Assembly (NCBI RefSeq): GCF_000526515.1
Contig: NZ_JAGF01000001.1
Coordinates: forward strand, 2,480,001 to 2,544,000
Direction of reading: 5' to 3'
Source of the DNA: Cellulomonas sp. KRMCY2
GTDB taxonomy: Bacteria > Actinomycetota > Actinomycetes > Actinomycetales > Cellulomonadaceae
DNA length: 64,000 nucleotides
In this document: positions 15,796-24,639 of the stretch, piece after piece
Numbering within the stretch: position 1 is the stretch's first letter
Layout of the letters: each line of letters starts with the position of its first letter
The notes under the pieces: model-generated
Database searches by the model: none
What the model was told of the DNA's origin: nothing
What the model saw: the letters and a program-made list of their open reading frames with translations, nothing else
Made by a program: the position numbers and the translations under genes

Positions 15796-17112
15796 ATGCG
15801 GCTCACGGGGAGCGAGACACGGCACGGTGCTGGGGCGCGACCGGGGGCCGGCTTCCGGAGCCGCATCTCGATGGACCGGGTGGTCAGCTGGGGCCCGACG
15901 GTCCCGCGATGGGCGGCGGTCGTGGTGGTCGGCGCGCTGCTGGCCATGGCCTGGGGGGTGGTCTATGCCGCCGGGGGCACGAAGACCGCCACACCGCACC
16001 TGTTCTACATCCCGATCCTTCTCGCGGTCGTGCTCTTCGGGATACGAGGTGCGTCGGTGGTCGCGGTGGTCGCCGCTGTCCTGGCCGGTTCGTTCCTGCC
16101 GATCGATACCGGCACCGGTGAGCAGCAGGCCCTCGTGGGCATGCTGGTCCGCGGATCGTCGTTCTTGTCGGTGGGCGTGTTGGCATCGTTGTTCCTGGTC
16201 CGAGGGCAGCGGCTCGACGGCGAACTGGCTGCCCGAGACGTTCAGGACCTACTCAGTGGCCCGCCGGCGCCGGCGGTCACGATCGACACGGCTCTGATCC
16301 CGTTGGTCGCCGACATCTTGAGCCGGCGGGCGTTCCACCCGGTGTTCCAGCCGATCTACTCCCTGCACAATGGCCGGCTGGTGGCGGTCGAGGCCCTGAC
16401 GCGGTTCGACGTCGAGCCCTACCGTCCCCCGGATGTGTGGTTCGCCGCCGCGGAGCTCGCCGGTCTGGGAGCGGACCTGGAGATCGCAGCGATCGAGGCG
16501 GCCATCGAGGCGACCACCGACCTGCCCGGAGACGTCAGCCTGTCGCTCAACGCTTCCCCGGCCACTCTGGCCGATCCCCGCCTCCATGAGTTGCTGTTGG
16601 CCCGGGACGGGCGCGACTTCACCCTGGAGCTCACCGAGCACGCCGTCATCGAGGACTACGACCTGCTCGAGGTGCCCCTGGCGGCCCTGCGCGGCGCCGG
16701 TGTGATGATCGCGGTGGACGACGCGGGGGCGGGGTTCGCCAGCCTCCAGCACATCGTCCAGCTGTCCCCGGACGTGATCAAGCTCGACATCTCGCTGACC
16801 CAGAACATGGGCTTGAGCGCGGTTCGCCGGGCCCTGGGACGCGCCCTGGTCGAGTTCGTTCACCACACCGGGGCGATGCTCGTTGTCGAGGGCATCGAGG
16901 ACGAAGCCGACCTGCGCGCCTGGTCCGAGCTCGATGCTGATGCCGTCCAGGGCTACCTCGTGGGCCGACCGGGCTCTCTGCCGGCCGAGCCCGCGAGTCC
17001 GATCATCACGGCACTGCTCGACATGCAGTCCGACGCCATACCCGCCACCGCAGGCCTGCCCGTACAGCGGTCATGGCCTGAGCAGCCTGTGAGCGCGTCG
17101 CCGCCGAGGTAG
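15796..17112 (+). CDS. Membrane EAL-domain c-di-GMP phosphodiesterase
   Basis: A 438-residue protein. Residues 36-135 hold three or four hydrophobic segments, resembling short DUF4118/MASE-like membrane sensors (HLFYIPILLAVVLFGIRG). A cytosolic EAL domain fills about 165-415. Catalytic-type residues look intact: EAL at 199-201 in VAVEALTRF, Asn in SLNASP, Glu in LELTEH, DDAGAGFASL in place of DDFGTGYSSL, Lys in VIKLD, and QGYLVGRP. It should hydrolyse c-di-GMP to pGpG. GGGAG lies 7 nt before ATG 15796; a start at 15871 is the alternative. It stands alone, between debris and a pseudogene. Confidence 0.85.
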   Translation: MRLTGSETRHGAGARPGAGFRSRISMDRVVSWGPTVPRWAAVVVVGALLAMAWGVVYAAGGTKTATPHLFYIPILLAVVLFGIRGASVVAVVAAVLAGSFLPIDTGTGEQQALVGMLVRGSSFLSVGVLASLFLVRGQRLDGELAARDVQDLLSGPPAPAVTIDTALIPLVADILSRRAFHPVFQPIYSLHNGRLVAVEALTRFDVEPYRPPDVWFAAAELAGLGADLEIAAIEAAIEATTDLPGDVSLSLNASPATLADPRLHELLLARDGRDFTLELTEHAVIEDYDLLEVPLAALRGAGVMIAVDDAGAGFASLQHIVQLSPDVIKLDISLTQNMGLSAVRRALGRALVEFVHHTGAMLVVEGIEDEADLRAWSELDADAVQGYLVGRPGSLPAEPASPIITALLDMQSDAIPATAGLPVQRSWPEQPVSASPPR

Positions 17113-17234
17113 ACGGCCAGCCGAGAGCCAGAGCCGCGATCGACGGGCGCGTGCGCCGGCGATCCGATGTTGCGAAGCCGCCGGAGGGCCGTCGTGCTCT
17201 TCGGCTTGCGGGCGACGACCATCGGGCTCCCGGC

Positions 17235-17561
17235 CTCGGTGCGGTGTGGGCCTTCCTGGCGCTGTGCGGGCGGGCCGGTGTACCGGTGTCGGTGCCCGAC
17301 GGTACCGACGCACCGTGCTGTGGCACCCTGTGGGCGTCGAAGGGCTTCACCGCAGGCAACGACGTGATCGCGACGCGAGCCTTCGAGGCGCTCTCGGGCG
17401 CGAGTGGTGAGGGCCGACCGCCGGTCGTCTGCGACGCGTCGTCGTGCCCGCACGGACTGCGCCAGATGCGCCCACACCCGGAACCGGACGGCCAGGCGAG
17501 ACTCGACCGCCTGACCGTTCTGGACTCCGTGACCTTCGTGCGCACCAACGTGCTGCCGGGA
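17235..17561 (+). pseudogene. C-terminal fragment of a D-lactate/glycolate dehydrogenase iron-sulfur protein (CCG domain)
   Basis: An in-frame stretch with the Cys-rich CCG domain of FAD-linked D-lactate dehydrogenases and LutA/GlpC-type proteins: RAGVPVSVPDGTDAPCCGT, WASKGF, VVCDASSCPHGLRQM, then LTVLDSVTFVRTNVLP. The upstream FAD and ferredoxin parts and the last CCG block are missing, and no start codon or ribosome site fits. It is the tail of a decayed gene, now stranded between the EAL gene and the ABC operon. Confidence 0.75.
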
Positions 17562-17644
17562 CGACACTCGCGAGGTCCCCGCCCGCGTGCTCTCGCACGG
17601 GTGCTCGGTCGTCAGGTTCAGGAACGGCGGCCGGAACCGGCGGG

Positions 17645-18409
17645 TCACCTGAAGGTCGATGCGCCCGTGACCTGGGCGACCAGGTCGACGCCCGTGACGT
17701 CCGACGTGCGGTGCCCGTCGACGACGCGACCTCCCCGCATGACCCAGACCTGCTGGGACAACCTCATGACCTGCTCGAAGTTGTGCGAGATGACGAGCAC
17801 GGTCGTCCCGTTGTCGACTATCCGGCGTACGAGGTCTTCCACCTGCGCCGTCTCCCGTAGGCCCAGGGCAGCAGTCGGCTCGTCCATGATGACGAACTGG
17901 CTGGACCACATGACGGCCCGAGCGATCGCCACTGCCTGGCGCTGACCCCCCGAGAGCCGCTTCACCGACTTGGTGACCGACGGGACGGTCACGGCCAGTC
18001 CGTCGACGAGGGCGGCCGCCTGCCGTCGCATCTCGGCCCGTCGCATCGCACGGAAGGGCCCGACCCCCCGCGTCAGCTCCCGGTTCAGGAAGATGTTCTG
18101 CCACACCGCGAGCTGGTCTGCCAGAGCGAGATCCTGGTAGACAGTCTCGATACCGGCTCGACGTGCGTCGAGAGGCGAGCTGAACCGGACAGGTGCGCCG
18201 TCGACCAGGATCTGCCCCTGGTCCGGGGCGTGGTAGCCGGACAGGCACTTGATCAAGGTCGACTTGCCTGCGCCGTTGTCGCCGACGATGGCGGTCACCT
18301 CCCCGGCGTTCGCGTACATCGACGCCCCACGCAGGGCCTCGACGCTCCCGAACGACTTGGTGACATCGACGACCTCGACCTTGTGCTGCGACCTGCTCTC
18401 CGCGCTCAT
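17645..18409 (-). CDS. Sugar ABC transporter, ATP-binding protein (single domain)
   Basis: A 254-residue ABC ATPase. Walker A is GDNGAGKST, the Q-loop VYQDLALADQL, the signature LSGGQRQAVAIARAV, Walker B FVIMDEPTAALG and the H-loop VLVISHNFEQV. It resembles FrcA-type CUT2 ATPases that have one ATPase domain rather than the double RbsA. The start overlaps the permease stop by ATGA. It energises import of a monosaccharide through the neighbouring permease. Confidence 0.92.
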   Translation of the reverse strand: MSAESRSQHKVEVVDVTKSFGSVEALRGASMYANAGEVTAIVGDNGAGKSTLIKCLSGYHAPDQGQILVDGAPVRFSSPLDARRAGIETVYQDLALADQLAVWQNIFLNRELTRGVGPFRAMRRAEMRRQAAALVDGLAVTVPSVTKSVKRLSGGQRQAVAIARAVMWSSQFVIMDEPTAALGLRETAQVEDLVRRIVDNGTTVLVISHNFEQVMRLSQQVWVMRGGRVVDGHRTSDVTGVDLVAQVTGASTFR

Positions 18410-19416
18410 CTCCTTCCTCGCATCAGTGTCGCGGCCGCCAGGACGACGACGCCCACGACGGCAGGTTCGTAGAAGGCCTCGACACCGACCATGGTCAGGC
18501 CGGTCTGCATGACGGTGAGCAGGAGGGCACCGAGCATCGGACCCCAGATCGTCGCCCTGCCCCCGAACAGGCTGGTGCCGCCCAGGACGGTGGCGGCCAC
18601 GGCCTTCATGACGTAGTCCGTGTTCGTGGCGGGCTGGGTTGCTCCCACGTAGAGCACGAGGAAGATGCCGGCCGTACCGGACATGGCGCCGGCGATCACG
18701 TACCCGATGAGCTTGGTCCGCGGGACTCGCAGGCCCATGGCCTTGCTCGCGTCGACGTTGTCGCCGACGGCCAGCAGGTGGGTCCCCGTCGGGCGGTAGG
18801 TCAGCACGAAGTGCAGCACGGCACCGATGAGGAGCACGATCATGATGTTGTAGCGGAGGAACCCGACGGACTGGCTCGACACCGTCCGCAGGACCGGGTC
18901 GGCGACCGGGACCGGGATGCCCCTCGACACGATGAGACCGATGCCCTGCACCAGACCCATCGTGCCCAGAGTCACGATCATGTCGGGGATCCGCACCCGG
19001 CCCACGAAGAACCCGTTCGTCGCCCCTACCGCAACCCCCACGCCAACGGCCAGCGTGCACGCCAGGGCGAGGCCCCAGCCGGCCGAGTACGCCATGCCGA
19101 AGACCACGCTCGCCAGGGCGAGAGTTCCGGCCATCGACAGGTCGATGCCTGCGAGCATCACCGCGAAGGTCATCCCGATGGCGAGCAGCATCGGGATGGC
19201 TGCGTCAGCGAGCATGCCGTTGACGTTCTGCCACGTCGCGAAGTAGGGGGACAAGAGCGAGAAGGCGATGAAGCTCAGGACCAGGGCGGTGGGTGCAGTC
19301 GCCTTCGTCCAGGTCTCCTCGAGTCGCGCCACGCGCACGAACCTCTGGCCCCGGGTCGGGGCGGCGGGTGCTGGCGCTGGCGCGCGGGTCAATGTGGACA
19401 CGGGTGCGGATCCCAT
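18406..19416 (-). CDS. Sugar ABC transporter permease, RbsC/FrcC type
   Basis: A 336-residue CUT2 permease with about 9-10 hydrophobic segments after a Pro/Ala-rich cytosolic N-terminus (residues 1-35). Family marks include MLLAIGMTFAVMLAGIDLSM (about 75-94), the coupling loop LLAVGDNVDASKAMGL and AVAATVLGGTSLFGGRAT. It is expected to be a homodimer in the membrane, partnering with the single ATPase downstream and the lipoprotein upstream. Only 10 nt separate it from the lipoprotein stop. Confidence 0.92.
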   Translation of the reverse strand: MGSAPVSTLTRAPAPAPAAPTRGQRFVRVARLEETWTKATAPTALVLSFIAFSLLSPYFATWQNVNGMLADAAIPMLLAIGMTFAVMLAGIDLSMAGTLALASVVFGMAYSAGWGLALACTLAVGVGVAVGATNGFFVGRVRIPDMIVTLGTMGLVQGIGLIVSRGIPVPVADPVLRTVSSQSVGFLRYNIMIVLLIGAVLHFVLTYRPTGTHLLAVGDNVDASKAMGLRVPRTKLIGYVIAGAMSGTAGIFLVLYVGATQPATNTDYVMKAVAATVLGGTSLFGGRATIWGPMLGALLLTVMQTGLTMVGVEAFYEPAVVGVVVLAAATLMRGRR

Positions 19417-19426
19417 CAGTAGCTGG

Positions 19427-20512
19427 TCAGTCCTCGAACGGGTTCGGAACCTCGAAGTCCTCGGGCGGTGCGGGGGAGGAGGCCAGCGCAGCGGCGGCGT
19501 TGTCCTTCGTCACGATCATCACCGGAGTGTCGACACGCTCCGGCAGGGTCGAGCCCTCGTGCGCCGCGACGCATGCCTGCACGGCCTGGTAGCCCATGAG
19601 GTACGGGAACTGCTCGACGGTCGAGGCCAGCTTGCCGTCCGCGATCGACTGCAGCTCCTCCTCGGTGCCGTCGATGCCCACCACGACGACCTCCCCGGTG
19701 CGACCCTCCTGTTCGATGGCCTCCTGGATGCCCATGGCCTGCGTCCCGGCCGGCGTGAAGAAGCCCTTGACGTCGGGGTTCGCACGCATGATCGCAGCCG
19801 CAGCGTTCTTGGCCTTGACGCGGTCGGCGTCGGCCGAGACGGTCTGGACCACTTCGAGCTTCCCCTCGACGACGGAGTTGAAGCCTGCCTGGCGCGCGAT
19901 GTTGCCCGCGTCCTGAGCGAGGGTGCCGATGATGGCCACCTGAGAGCCTTCAGGGACCAGGCCGAGCATCGCCTCGCCTCCAGCGGCCCCGGCGTCCTCG
20001 TTGACCGTCCCGATGAACGTGGTCACGTCGACGCCCTGAGCCGCCGCCCCCTCGAAGTCCATCTCGAGGTCGATGTTGATGATGGTCGCGTCACCTGCGC
20101 TCGTGAGCGGGGTGATCAGGTTGGTCGGGCTGGTCGGGTTGAGGATGTAGCAGTCGAAGCCCTGCGAGACCAGGCTGCTGAGCTTTGAGGCCTGCCCGGT
20201 GTCATCGCTGACGTTCTGGGCGGCGGCGACCATGAGGTCGACACCCAGGGCCTCGGCCGCCGCCTCGCCGCCAGTCACCATGGAGCCGAAGTAGACGTTG
20301 TCGAGCGGCTTGGTGATGAATGCCACCCTGACCTGGTCGTCACCGGCCGCATCGTCGGCCGGTGCCGCTGTCACGTCCCCGGCAGCCTCGGTGGCCTCGC
20401 CGGCCGTGTCCGTGTCGTCGGTCGCCGTCGTGCCGCAGGCGGCGAGCGCGAGGAGCGCGACGAGGGTTGTGCCGAGGGGCGTCAGGCGACGCCTCGAGGT
20501 GGGGATGCTCAT
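19427..20512 (-). CDS. Sugar ABC transporter substrate-binding lipoprotein, RbsB family
   Basis: A 361-residue periplasmic-binding-protein family 4 (CUT2) lipoprotein. The signal peptide has Arg-rich SRRRLTP, a hydrophobic core and lipobox LALAAC with the lipidated Cys near residue 25, then a Thr/Asp/Ala linker. The mature part has the RbsB pattern: VRVAFITKPLDNVYFGSMVT, FDCYILNPTSPTNLITPL, VKGFFTPAGTQAMG and VVVVGIDGTEEE. ATG 20512 follows GAGAGG. The gene is led by an operator-like palindrome (20620-20631) matched in front of the aldolase gene. Confidence 0.92.
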   Translation of the reverse strand: MSIPTSRRRLTPLGTTLVALLALAACGTTATDDTDTAGEATEAAGDVTAAPADDAAGDDQVRVAFITKPLDNVYFGSMVTGGEAAAEALGVDLMVAAAQNVSDDTGQASKLSSLVSQGFDCYILNPTSPTNLITPLTSAGDATIINIDLEMDFEGAAAQGVDVTTFIGTVNEDAGAAGGEAMLGLVPEGSQVAIIGTLAQDAGNIARQAGFNSVVEGKLEVVQTVSADADRVKAKNAAAAIMRANPDVKGFFTPAGTQAMGIQEAIEQEGRTGEVVVVGIDGTEEELQSIADGKLASTVEQFPYLMGYQAVQACVAAHEGSTLPERVDTPVMIVTKDNAAAALASSPAPPEDFEVPNPFED

Positions 20513-20619
20513 GGGGGCTACCTCTCTTCGTTGAGATGCCGTCCGGATCACGCCGATCCGAACGGACCACGATCTGCGACTGAACAGTCCACGTCGCTGA
20601 CTCATGCTGTCCTGTTTCT

Positions 20620-20631
20620 GACAGCGTTGTC
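20620..20631. promoter_or_regulatory. LacI-type operator candidate upstream of the binding-protein gene
   Basis: GACAGCGTTGTC is a near-perfect 12-bp palindrome (consensus GACAACGTTGTC). It overlaps a TAGACA -10-like hexamer on the minus strand. A sibling site lies at 22102-22113. The likely ligand is the LacI protein encoded at 23219-24310. Confidence 0.55.
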
Positions 20632-20660
20632 TAGCCCTGTCCGACGACGTGACTGATCTG

Positions 20661-22031
20661 TTACCCCGTCTCCGTGTAACCGTTGCCCGATGTGTCCGTT
20701 GTCAGGCGCCTTGCTCCCGGCATGTCAGCGGTGTCGGACCACCAGCCGCAGGCCATCCCGGCGATCGCTGCTGCTCCGCGCGCGACCGTCTCGGTCGCCT
20801 GCGAGACCACCGGAGACGTCGCGCCGAGTGCGGCCTTCGCGGCGACCCATCGAGGCGATCTCAGACCGCCGCCGGTCAGGAGCGTCACGCCGGACGCTCC
20901 CGTGGCTGCGCGGACCGCCTGCTCGCCCTTCGCGGCCATCACGGCGTAGTGATCCAGGATCTGGGCCCACGAGCTCGGACCTTCGGGAAGGTGGCAGGCG
21001 CCCCCCTGCTCGAGGGTGCGGACGGCGTCCGGGGCGGGGAGCCCGGCGGTCCCCGGAGGCGGCGCCTGGGCATCGAGGGCCGCCCGGTCCCCGCGTGTCG
21101 CATCGAGGAATGTCTGCATCGCCAGGCCGGGCCGCAGGCCCTCCCAGATGAGGGCGACGTCACCCGTGGACGGCCATGACTCGACGGTCAGACCATCAGC
21201 GACCAGCCGGGCGACCTCCGCGTGGCTGGGCCTGGGCGTGCTGCGGGTCACCGCCGCAAGAACGGGTTCGCCGGTGCCCATGGAGTCGACTACCTCACCC
21301 GCCCGGGCGCCCGTCCCCACCGCGGCAACGGGGTGGTCATGTCCCGCGATGACCACCATCGCCCCAGGTCGGAGGCCTAGTCGGCGCGCCAGCGCAGTGT
21401 CGGCCGGCGTGCCCGTCGCAGGCGGGGTGACCCGTGCGGGCCTCACGCCACCCAGCCCCGCCGAGACCCAGATGGCCTCGACGTACTGTCCTTCTACGGG
21501 GTCGAAGGCGCCACTGGTCGACGCGAGTGACGCCTCCTGGACGGCCTGGCCGGTCAGGCGCCATGCAACGGCGCCGGCAAGACCGAGGAACGTCCCGTCG
21601 ACCAGCCGTCCATGCGCGCTCAACCAGGCCAGCTTGGCCAGGGACGAGGTCGAGCGGACGTGGCCGCCGGTTCGCCCGGCGAGCCAGGACCGTCCGAACG
21701 CCTCCTCAAGGGCCCGCACGACATCCGCTCCCCGGTCGTCGTACCAGGCCGGGAAGTCGATGTGCTGCAGACGGGAGCCGGCAAGGATGGTGCCGACCTC
21801 ACCCATGGTGCCAATGCCCACGCCGACGATCGGCGAGCCGCGTAGCCCCATACCCTCGATCAGCGACTCGACGGTGTCGAGCATGGCCAGGACGGGGAAG
21901 TCCACGGCACCGGCGATGTTCCCGATCGGCGTGGGTGAGGCACGGAACGTGACCGCCCGGCCGTCGCGCCCATAGGCGGCAACCTTCGTCCGCGACGTGC
22001 CGATGTCGATCCCGAGCACAAGCTCATCCAC
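20661..22031 (-). CDS. FGGY-family carbohydrate kinase
   Basis: A 456-residue FGGY kinase. The N-terminal phosphate motif LVLGIDIGTSRTKVAAYG (residues 4-21), catalytic Asp in VIAGHDHPVAAVGTG, and C-terminal adenosine motif LLTGGGLRSPRWVAAKAAL are all present. Two ASKHA domains are complete. It is upstream of the ABC genes on the same strand and divergent from the aldolase, fitting a scheme of import, phosphorylation and aldol cleavage. A ketose or deoxy-sugar is expected; the exact sugar is not predictable. Confidence 0.88.
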   Translation of the reverse strand: MDELVLGIDIGTSRTKVAAYGRDGRAVTFRASPTPIGNIAGAVDFPVLAMLDTVESLIEGMGLRGSPIVGVGIGTMGEVGTILAGSRLQHIDFPAWYDDRGADVVRALEEAFGRSWLAGRTGGHVRSTSSLAKLAWLSAHGRLVDGTFLGLAGAVAWRLTGQAVQEASLASTSGAFDPVEGQYVEAIWVSAGLGGVRPARVTPPATGTPADTALARRLGLRPGAMVVIAGHDHPVAAVGTGARAGEVVDSMGTGEPVLAAVTRSTPRPSHAEVARLVADGLTVESWPSTGDVALIWEGLRPGLAMQTFLDATRGDRAALDAQAPPPGTAGLPAPDAVRTLEQGGACHLPEGPSSWAQILDHYAVMAAKGEQAVRAATGASGVTLLTGGGLRSPRWVAAKAALGATSPVVSQATETVARGAAAIAGMACGWWSDTADMPGARRLTTDTSGNGYTETG

Positions 22032-22101
22032 GTGTCTGTCCTCGCCCGTGTGTTGTCGCCGCGCGGAAGGCGTGACGTGTCCCGTTTAGTGCACTAGTCT
22101 G

Positions 22102-22113
22102 TCCAACGTTGTC
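22102..22113. promoter_or_regulatory. LacI-type operator candidate upstream of the aldolase
   Basis: TCCAACGTTGTC contains the perfect palindrome CAACGTTG and shares CGTTGTC plus CA with the 20620 site. It lies directly after TAGTCT (22096-22101), a plausible -10 for the plus-strand aldolase gene. A second perfect palindrome, TAGTGCACTA, lies at 22087-22096. Confidence 0.55.
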
Positions 22114-22153
22114 AGACGAAACAACCACCACCTTCATCATCCCGGGAGACACG

Positions 22154-23146
22154 ATGACCCTGATCACACTGAGGAACGCCCTCGACGAGGCACGCAAGGG
22201 GGGGTATGGGGTCGGTGCGTTCAACGTCACCGACGTGCTCCAGGTGGAGGCGGTCCTGGATGCGGCGGCTCGCACCAGCTCGCCGGTGATCGTGCAGACG
22301 ATCGTGGGTGCCTCGGCGTTCGCGTCGGACGAGCTGTTCTGGGACCTCATCCTGCGGGCGATCTCCCACTACCCCGATGTGCCCGTCGTCCTGCACCTGG
22401 ACCACGGCCCGGACGAGGAGTCCTGCCGGCGTGCGATCGACGCGGGGTTCAGCAGCGTGATGATCGACGGGAGCCTCGACCGCCAGACCCATCAGCCGGC
22501 CTCCTTCGAGGAGAATGTTGCCGTGACCGCCAGGGTCGTCGAGTATGCGCACGCACGCGGCGTGTCGGTGGAGGGCGAGCTCGGGACGATCGGCGGTTCG
22601 GAGGACGGGTCGAAGCACGCCGAGATCGTCCTCGCGGACCCCGAGCAGGCAGCCGAGTTCGTTCGCCGTACGGGTGTCGATGCCCTCGCCGTCGCGATCG
22701 GCACCTCGCACGGCGCCTACAAGTTCTCGAGCCCGCCGGACGGGTCGGTGCTCCACATGGACCTGATCTCGGAGATCGCGGGGCGCGTGCCTGGCACCCA
22801 CCTCGTGATGCACGGGTCCTCCTCCCTGCCGGGGGACCTGCGAGCCGTGATCAACACCTACGGGGGCACCCTGCCGGAGTCCTGGGGCGTGCCGGAGGAC
22901 GAGAAGGCCCGATCGACCAAGCTCGGTGTCACGAAGATCAACCAGGGCATGGACTCCCACATGGCCTTCATGGCGGAGGTCCGCCGGTCTCTCGCGACCG
23001 ACGGGCTCACGGCGGATCCCGCTCCTGCTCTGCGCGCCGGACGTCGGGCGATGACCGACCTCATCGCGGAGCGCATGGAGGTCTTCGGACAGGCAGGGCA
23101 CGCCGGTGACTACGTCGCCGAGCCATTCCACGCCGTCGCCCGGTGA
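22154..23146 (+). CDS. Class II ketose-bisphosphate aldolase (fructose/tagatose-bisphosphate type)
   Basis: A 330-residue class II aldolase. The zinc-binding and catalytic region VVLHLDHGPDEESCRRAIDA, the SVMIDGS strand, Glu in VEGELGTIGGSEDG, IGTSHGAYKF and VMHGSSSLPGD match the GatY/KbaY/Fba family. It cleaves a ketose (bis)phosphate into glycerone phosphate and an aldehyde in the cytosol. ATG 22154 has GGGAG 5 nt upstream; the longer frame starts inside the operator region. It forms an operon with the LacI gene that follows and is divergent from the FGGY kinase. Confidence 0.9.
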   Translation: MTLITLRNALDEARKGGYGVGAFNVTDVLQVEAVLDAAARTSSPVIVQTIVGASAFASDELFWDLILRAISHYPDVPVVLHLDHGPDEESCRRAIDAGFSSVMIDGSLDRQTHQPASFEENVAVTARVVEYAHARGVSVEGELGTIGGSEDGSKHAEIVLADPEQAAEFVRRTGVDALAVAIGTSHGAYKFSSPPDGSVLHMDLISEIAGRVPGTHLVMHGSSSLPGDLRAVINTYGGTLPESWGVPEDEKARSTKLGVTKINQGMDSHMAFMAEVRRSLATDGLTADPAPALRAGRRAMTDLIAERMEVFGQAGHAGDYVAEPFHAVAR

Positions 23147-23218
23147 ACGAGGGGACGTGAGGCCGGACACGGCCGACCGTCGCCGCCGGTTTCGCGGGCG
23201 AGCCACTAACCTCACGCC

Positions 23219-24310
23219 ATGAGCGGTGACGAGGTGGTCAGCCCGCGGGCGCCCAGGGGTTTCCCCCGAGCCGCACGCCTGGTCGACATAGCCGAGGCCG
23301 CCGGGGTGTCGATCAAGACCGTCTCCCGTGTGCTCAACGGCGAGCCGTACGTCACCGACGCGATGCGCGAGCGGGTGCTCGGCGCGGTCGACGACCTGGG
23401 CTACACGACGGACAACCGCGCGCGGTTGCTCCGGACGAGCAAGTCGGGCTACCTCGGTCTGATCGTGCCTGACATCCGTAACGGCTTCTTCGCGGGTCTG
23501 ACCCACAACATCGAGAAGCGCCTGAGCTCGAGTGGACAGACGATCCTCCTCGGTATCTCCGACGAGTCCCCCGAGAAGGAGGAACGCTACCTGCGGCTGT
23601 TCCGGCAGCAGAGGGTGGACGGGCTCATCGTCCTTCCTGCGGGTGCACCGAGCCTTGCCGACGTCTCCCGGCGCCTTCCGATCGTCGTGCTCGACCGGAC
23701 AGTCGAGAGCATCCGCTCGAGAGCCGACCACGTCCTGGTGAACAACCGCGAGGCCGCTCGGGTCTTGACACGCCACCTGGTGGAGCACCACCGCCTGCGA
23801 CAGGTCGCCATGGTCACGGGCGAGGCAGCGATTTCGAGCGTCCACGAACGTCAGCTCGGCTACGCCGACGTGCTGGCCGAGGCGGGGCTCCAGCCGTTCG
23901 AGTCCAGCGGTCACACCTCGCAGGGGGAGGCCGCGGCGGGCGCGCTGCAGCTCTTCCGCACCATGGAGCCGCCGTTCGGCGTGCTGGCGACGGGCAACCG
24001 CATGTTCAGCGCGGCGATGACCGCGATCACCCGGCTCGGGCTCCGGGTGCCGCGGGACGTCGCGATCGTCACCTTCGACGGTGTCGGGGACCCGGACCTC
24101 ACCGGGATGACGCCGACACGGGCGACCTTGCCCGTGCCGACGATGGCGGCGCGCGCCCTGCAGCTGCTCACCGAGCGGTCGAACGACCCCGCGCGCCCGT
24201 TCCGCGAGATCCTGCTGGACTGCGACATCGAGTACGGCGTCACCTGTGGATGCGTCGAGGCGGACCAGACCCCGCCCCTGAAGGTCGCCCGTCGGACGGC
24301 CGACCGGTAG
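23219..24310 (+). CDS. LacI-family transcriptional regulator
   Basis: A 363-residue LacI/GalR protein. The HTH RLVDIAEAAGVSIKTVSRVL occupies residues 20-39 and is followed by the hinge RARLLRTSKSG. The effector domain is full length (LIVPDIRNGFFAGLTHNIEK, VDGLIVLPAG, VAIVTFDGVGDPDLTGM, TRATLPVPTMAARAL). It lies 72 nt after the aldolase. It is the natural candidate to bind the two GACAACGTTGTC-like sites controlling the transporter/kinase and aldolase transcripts. Confidence 0.92.
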   Translation: MSGDEVVSPRAPRGFPRAARLVDIAEAAGVSIKTVSRVLNGEPYVTDAMRERVLGAVDDLGYTTDNRARLLRTSKSGYLGLIVPDIRNGFFAGLTHNIEKRLSSSGQTILLGISDESPEKEERYLRLFRQQRVDGLIVLPAGAPSLADVSRRLPIVVLDRTVESIRSRADHVLVNNREAARVLTRHLVEHHRLRQVAMVTGEAAISSVHERQLGYADVLAEAGLQPFESSGHTSQGEAAAGALQLFRTMEPPFGVLATGNRMFSAAMTAITRLGLRVPRDVAIVTFDGVGDPDLTGMTPTRATLPVPTMAARALQLLTERSNDPARPFREILLDCDIEYGVTCGCVEADQTPPLKVARRTADR

Positions 24311-24323
24311 TGCCACGAGCGCA

Positions 24324-24500
24324 TTCGACGGTGTGCGGGTACCTCTGGGTGGTCATGACCTGGGCGTGGCCCATGCGCTCCATCACGGACTTCAGGTCCG
24401 CTCCGCCGGCCAGGAGGCAGGACGCGTGGGCGTGGCGCAGGTCGTGCATGCGGACCGGGAAGTCGATGCCGGCGCGGGCCACGGCCGGGCGCCAGTAGCA
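24324..24500 (-). pseudogene. Tyrosine-recombinase (phage-type integrase) C-terminal remnant
   Basis: About 59 codons with the catalytic C-terminus of a tyrosine integrase: MHDLRHAHASCLLAGGADL (box II Arg and flanking His), MERMGHAQVMTTQRYPH with the nucleophilic Tyr. The fragment begins without a start codon at YWRPAVARAG next to a hairpin and runs into the 3' end of the LacI gene. It is the stub of a lost integrated element; no att repeat could be recognised. Confidence 0.8.
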
Positions 24501-24502
24501 TC

Positions 24503-24538
24503 AGAGGCCCTTTCGATCTTCGGATCGGGAGGGTCTCT
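24503..24538. terminator. Hairpin with UUCG tetraloop
   Basis: A 36-nt inverted repeat: two 16-nt arms (AGAGGCCCTTTCGATC and GATCGGGAGGGTCTCT), paired throughout including a few G-T pairs and closed by CTTCGG, the very stable UUCG tetraloop. It lies between the LacI gene and the SDR gene beside the integrase remnant and probably insulates the SDR from upstream transcription. Confidence 0.7.
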
Positions 24539-24639
24539 TGCGTTGGATGTGGGCTCGAACCTGCGGCGCGCGACCGGTGCGCCGCGCTCCGCAGGGCTCC
24601 GGCTATGGTCGATCAGACACTCTTCGGAAGGGGACGGCC

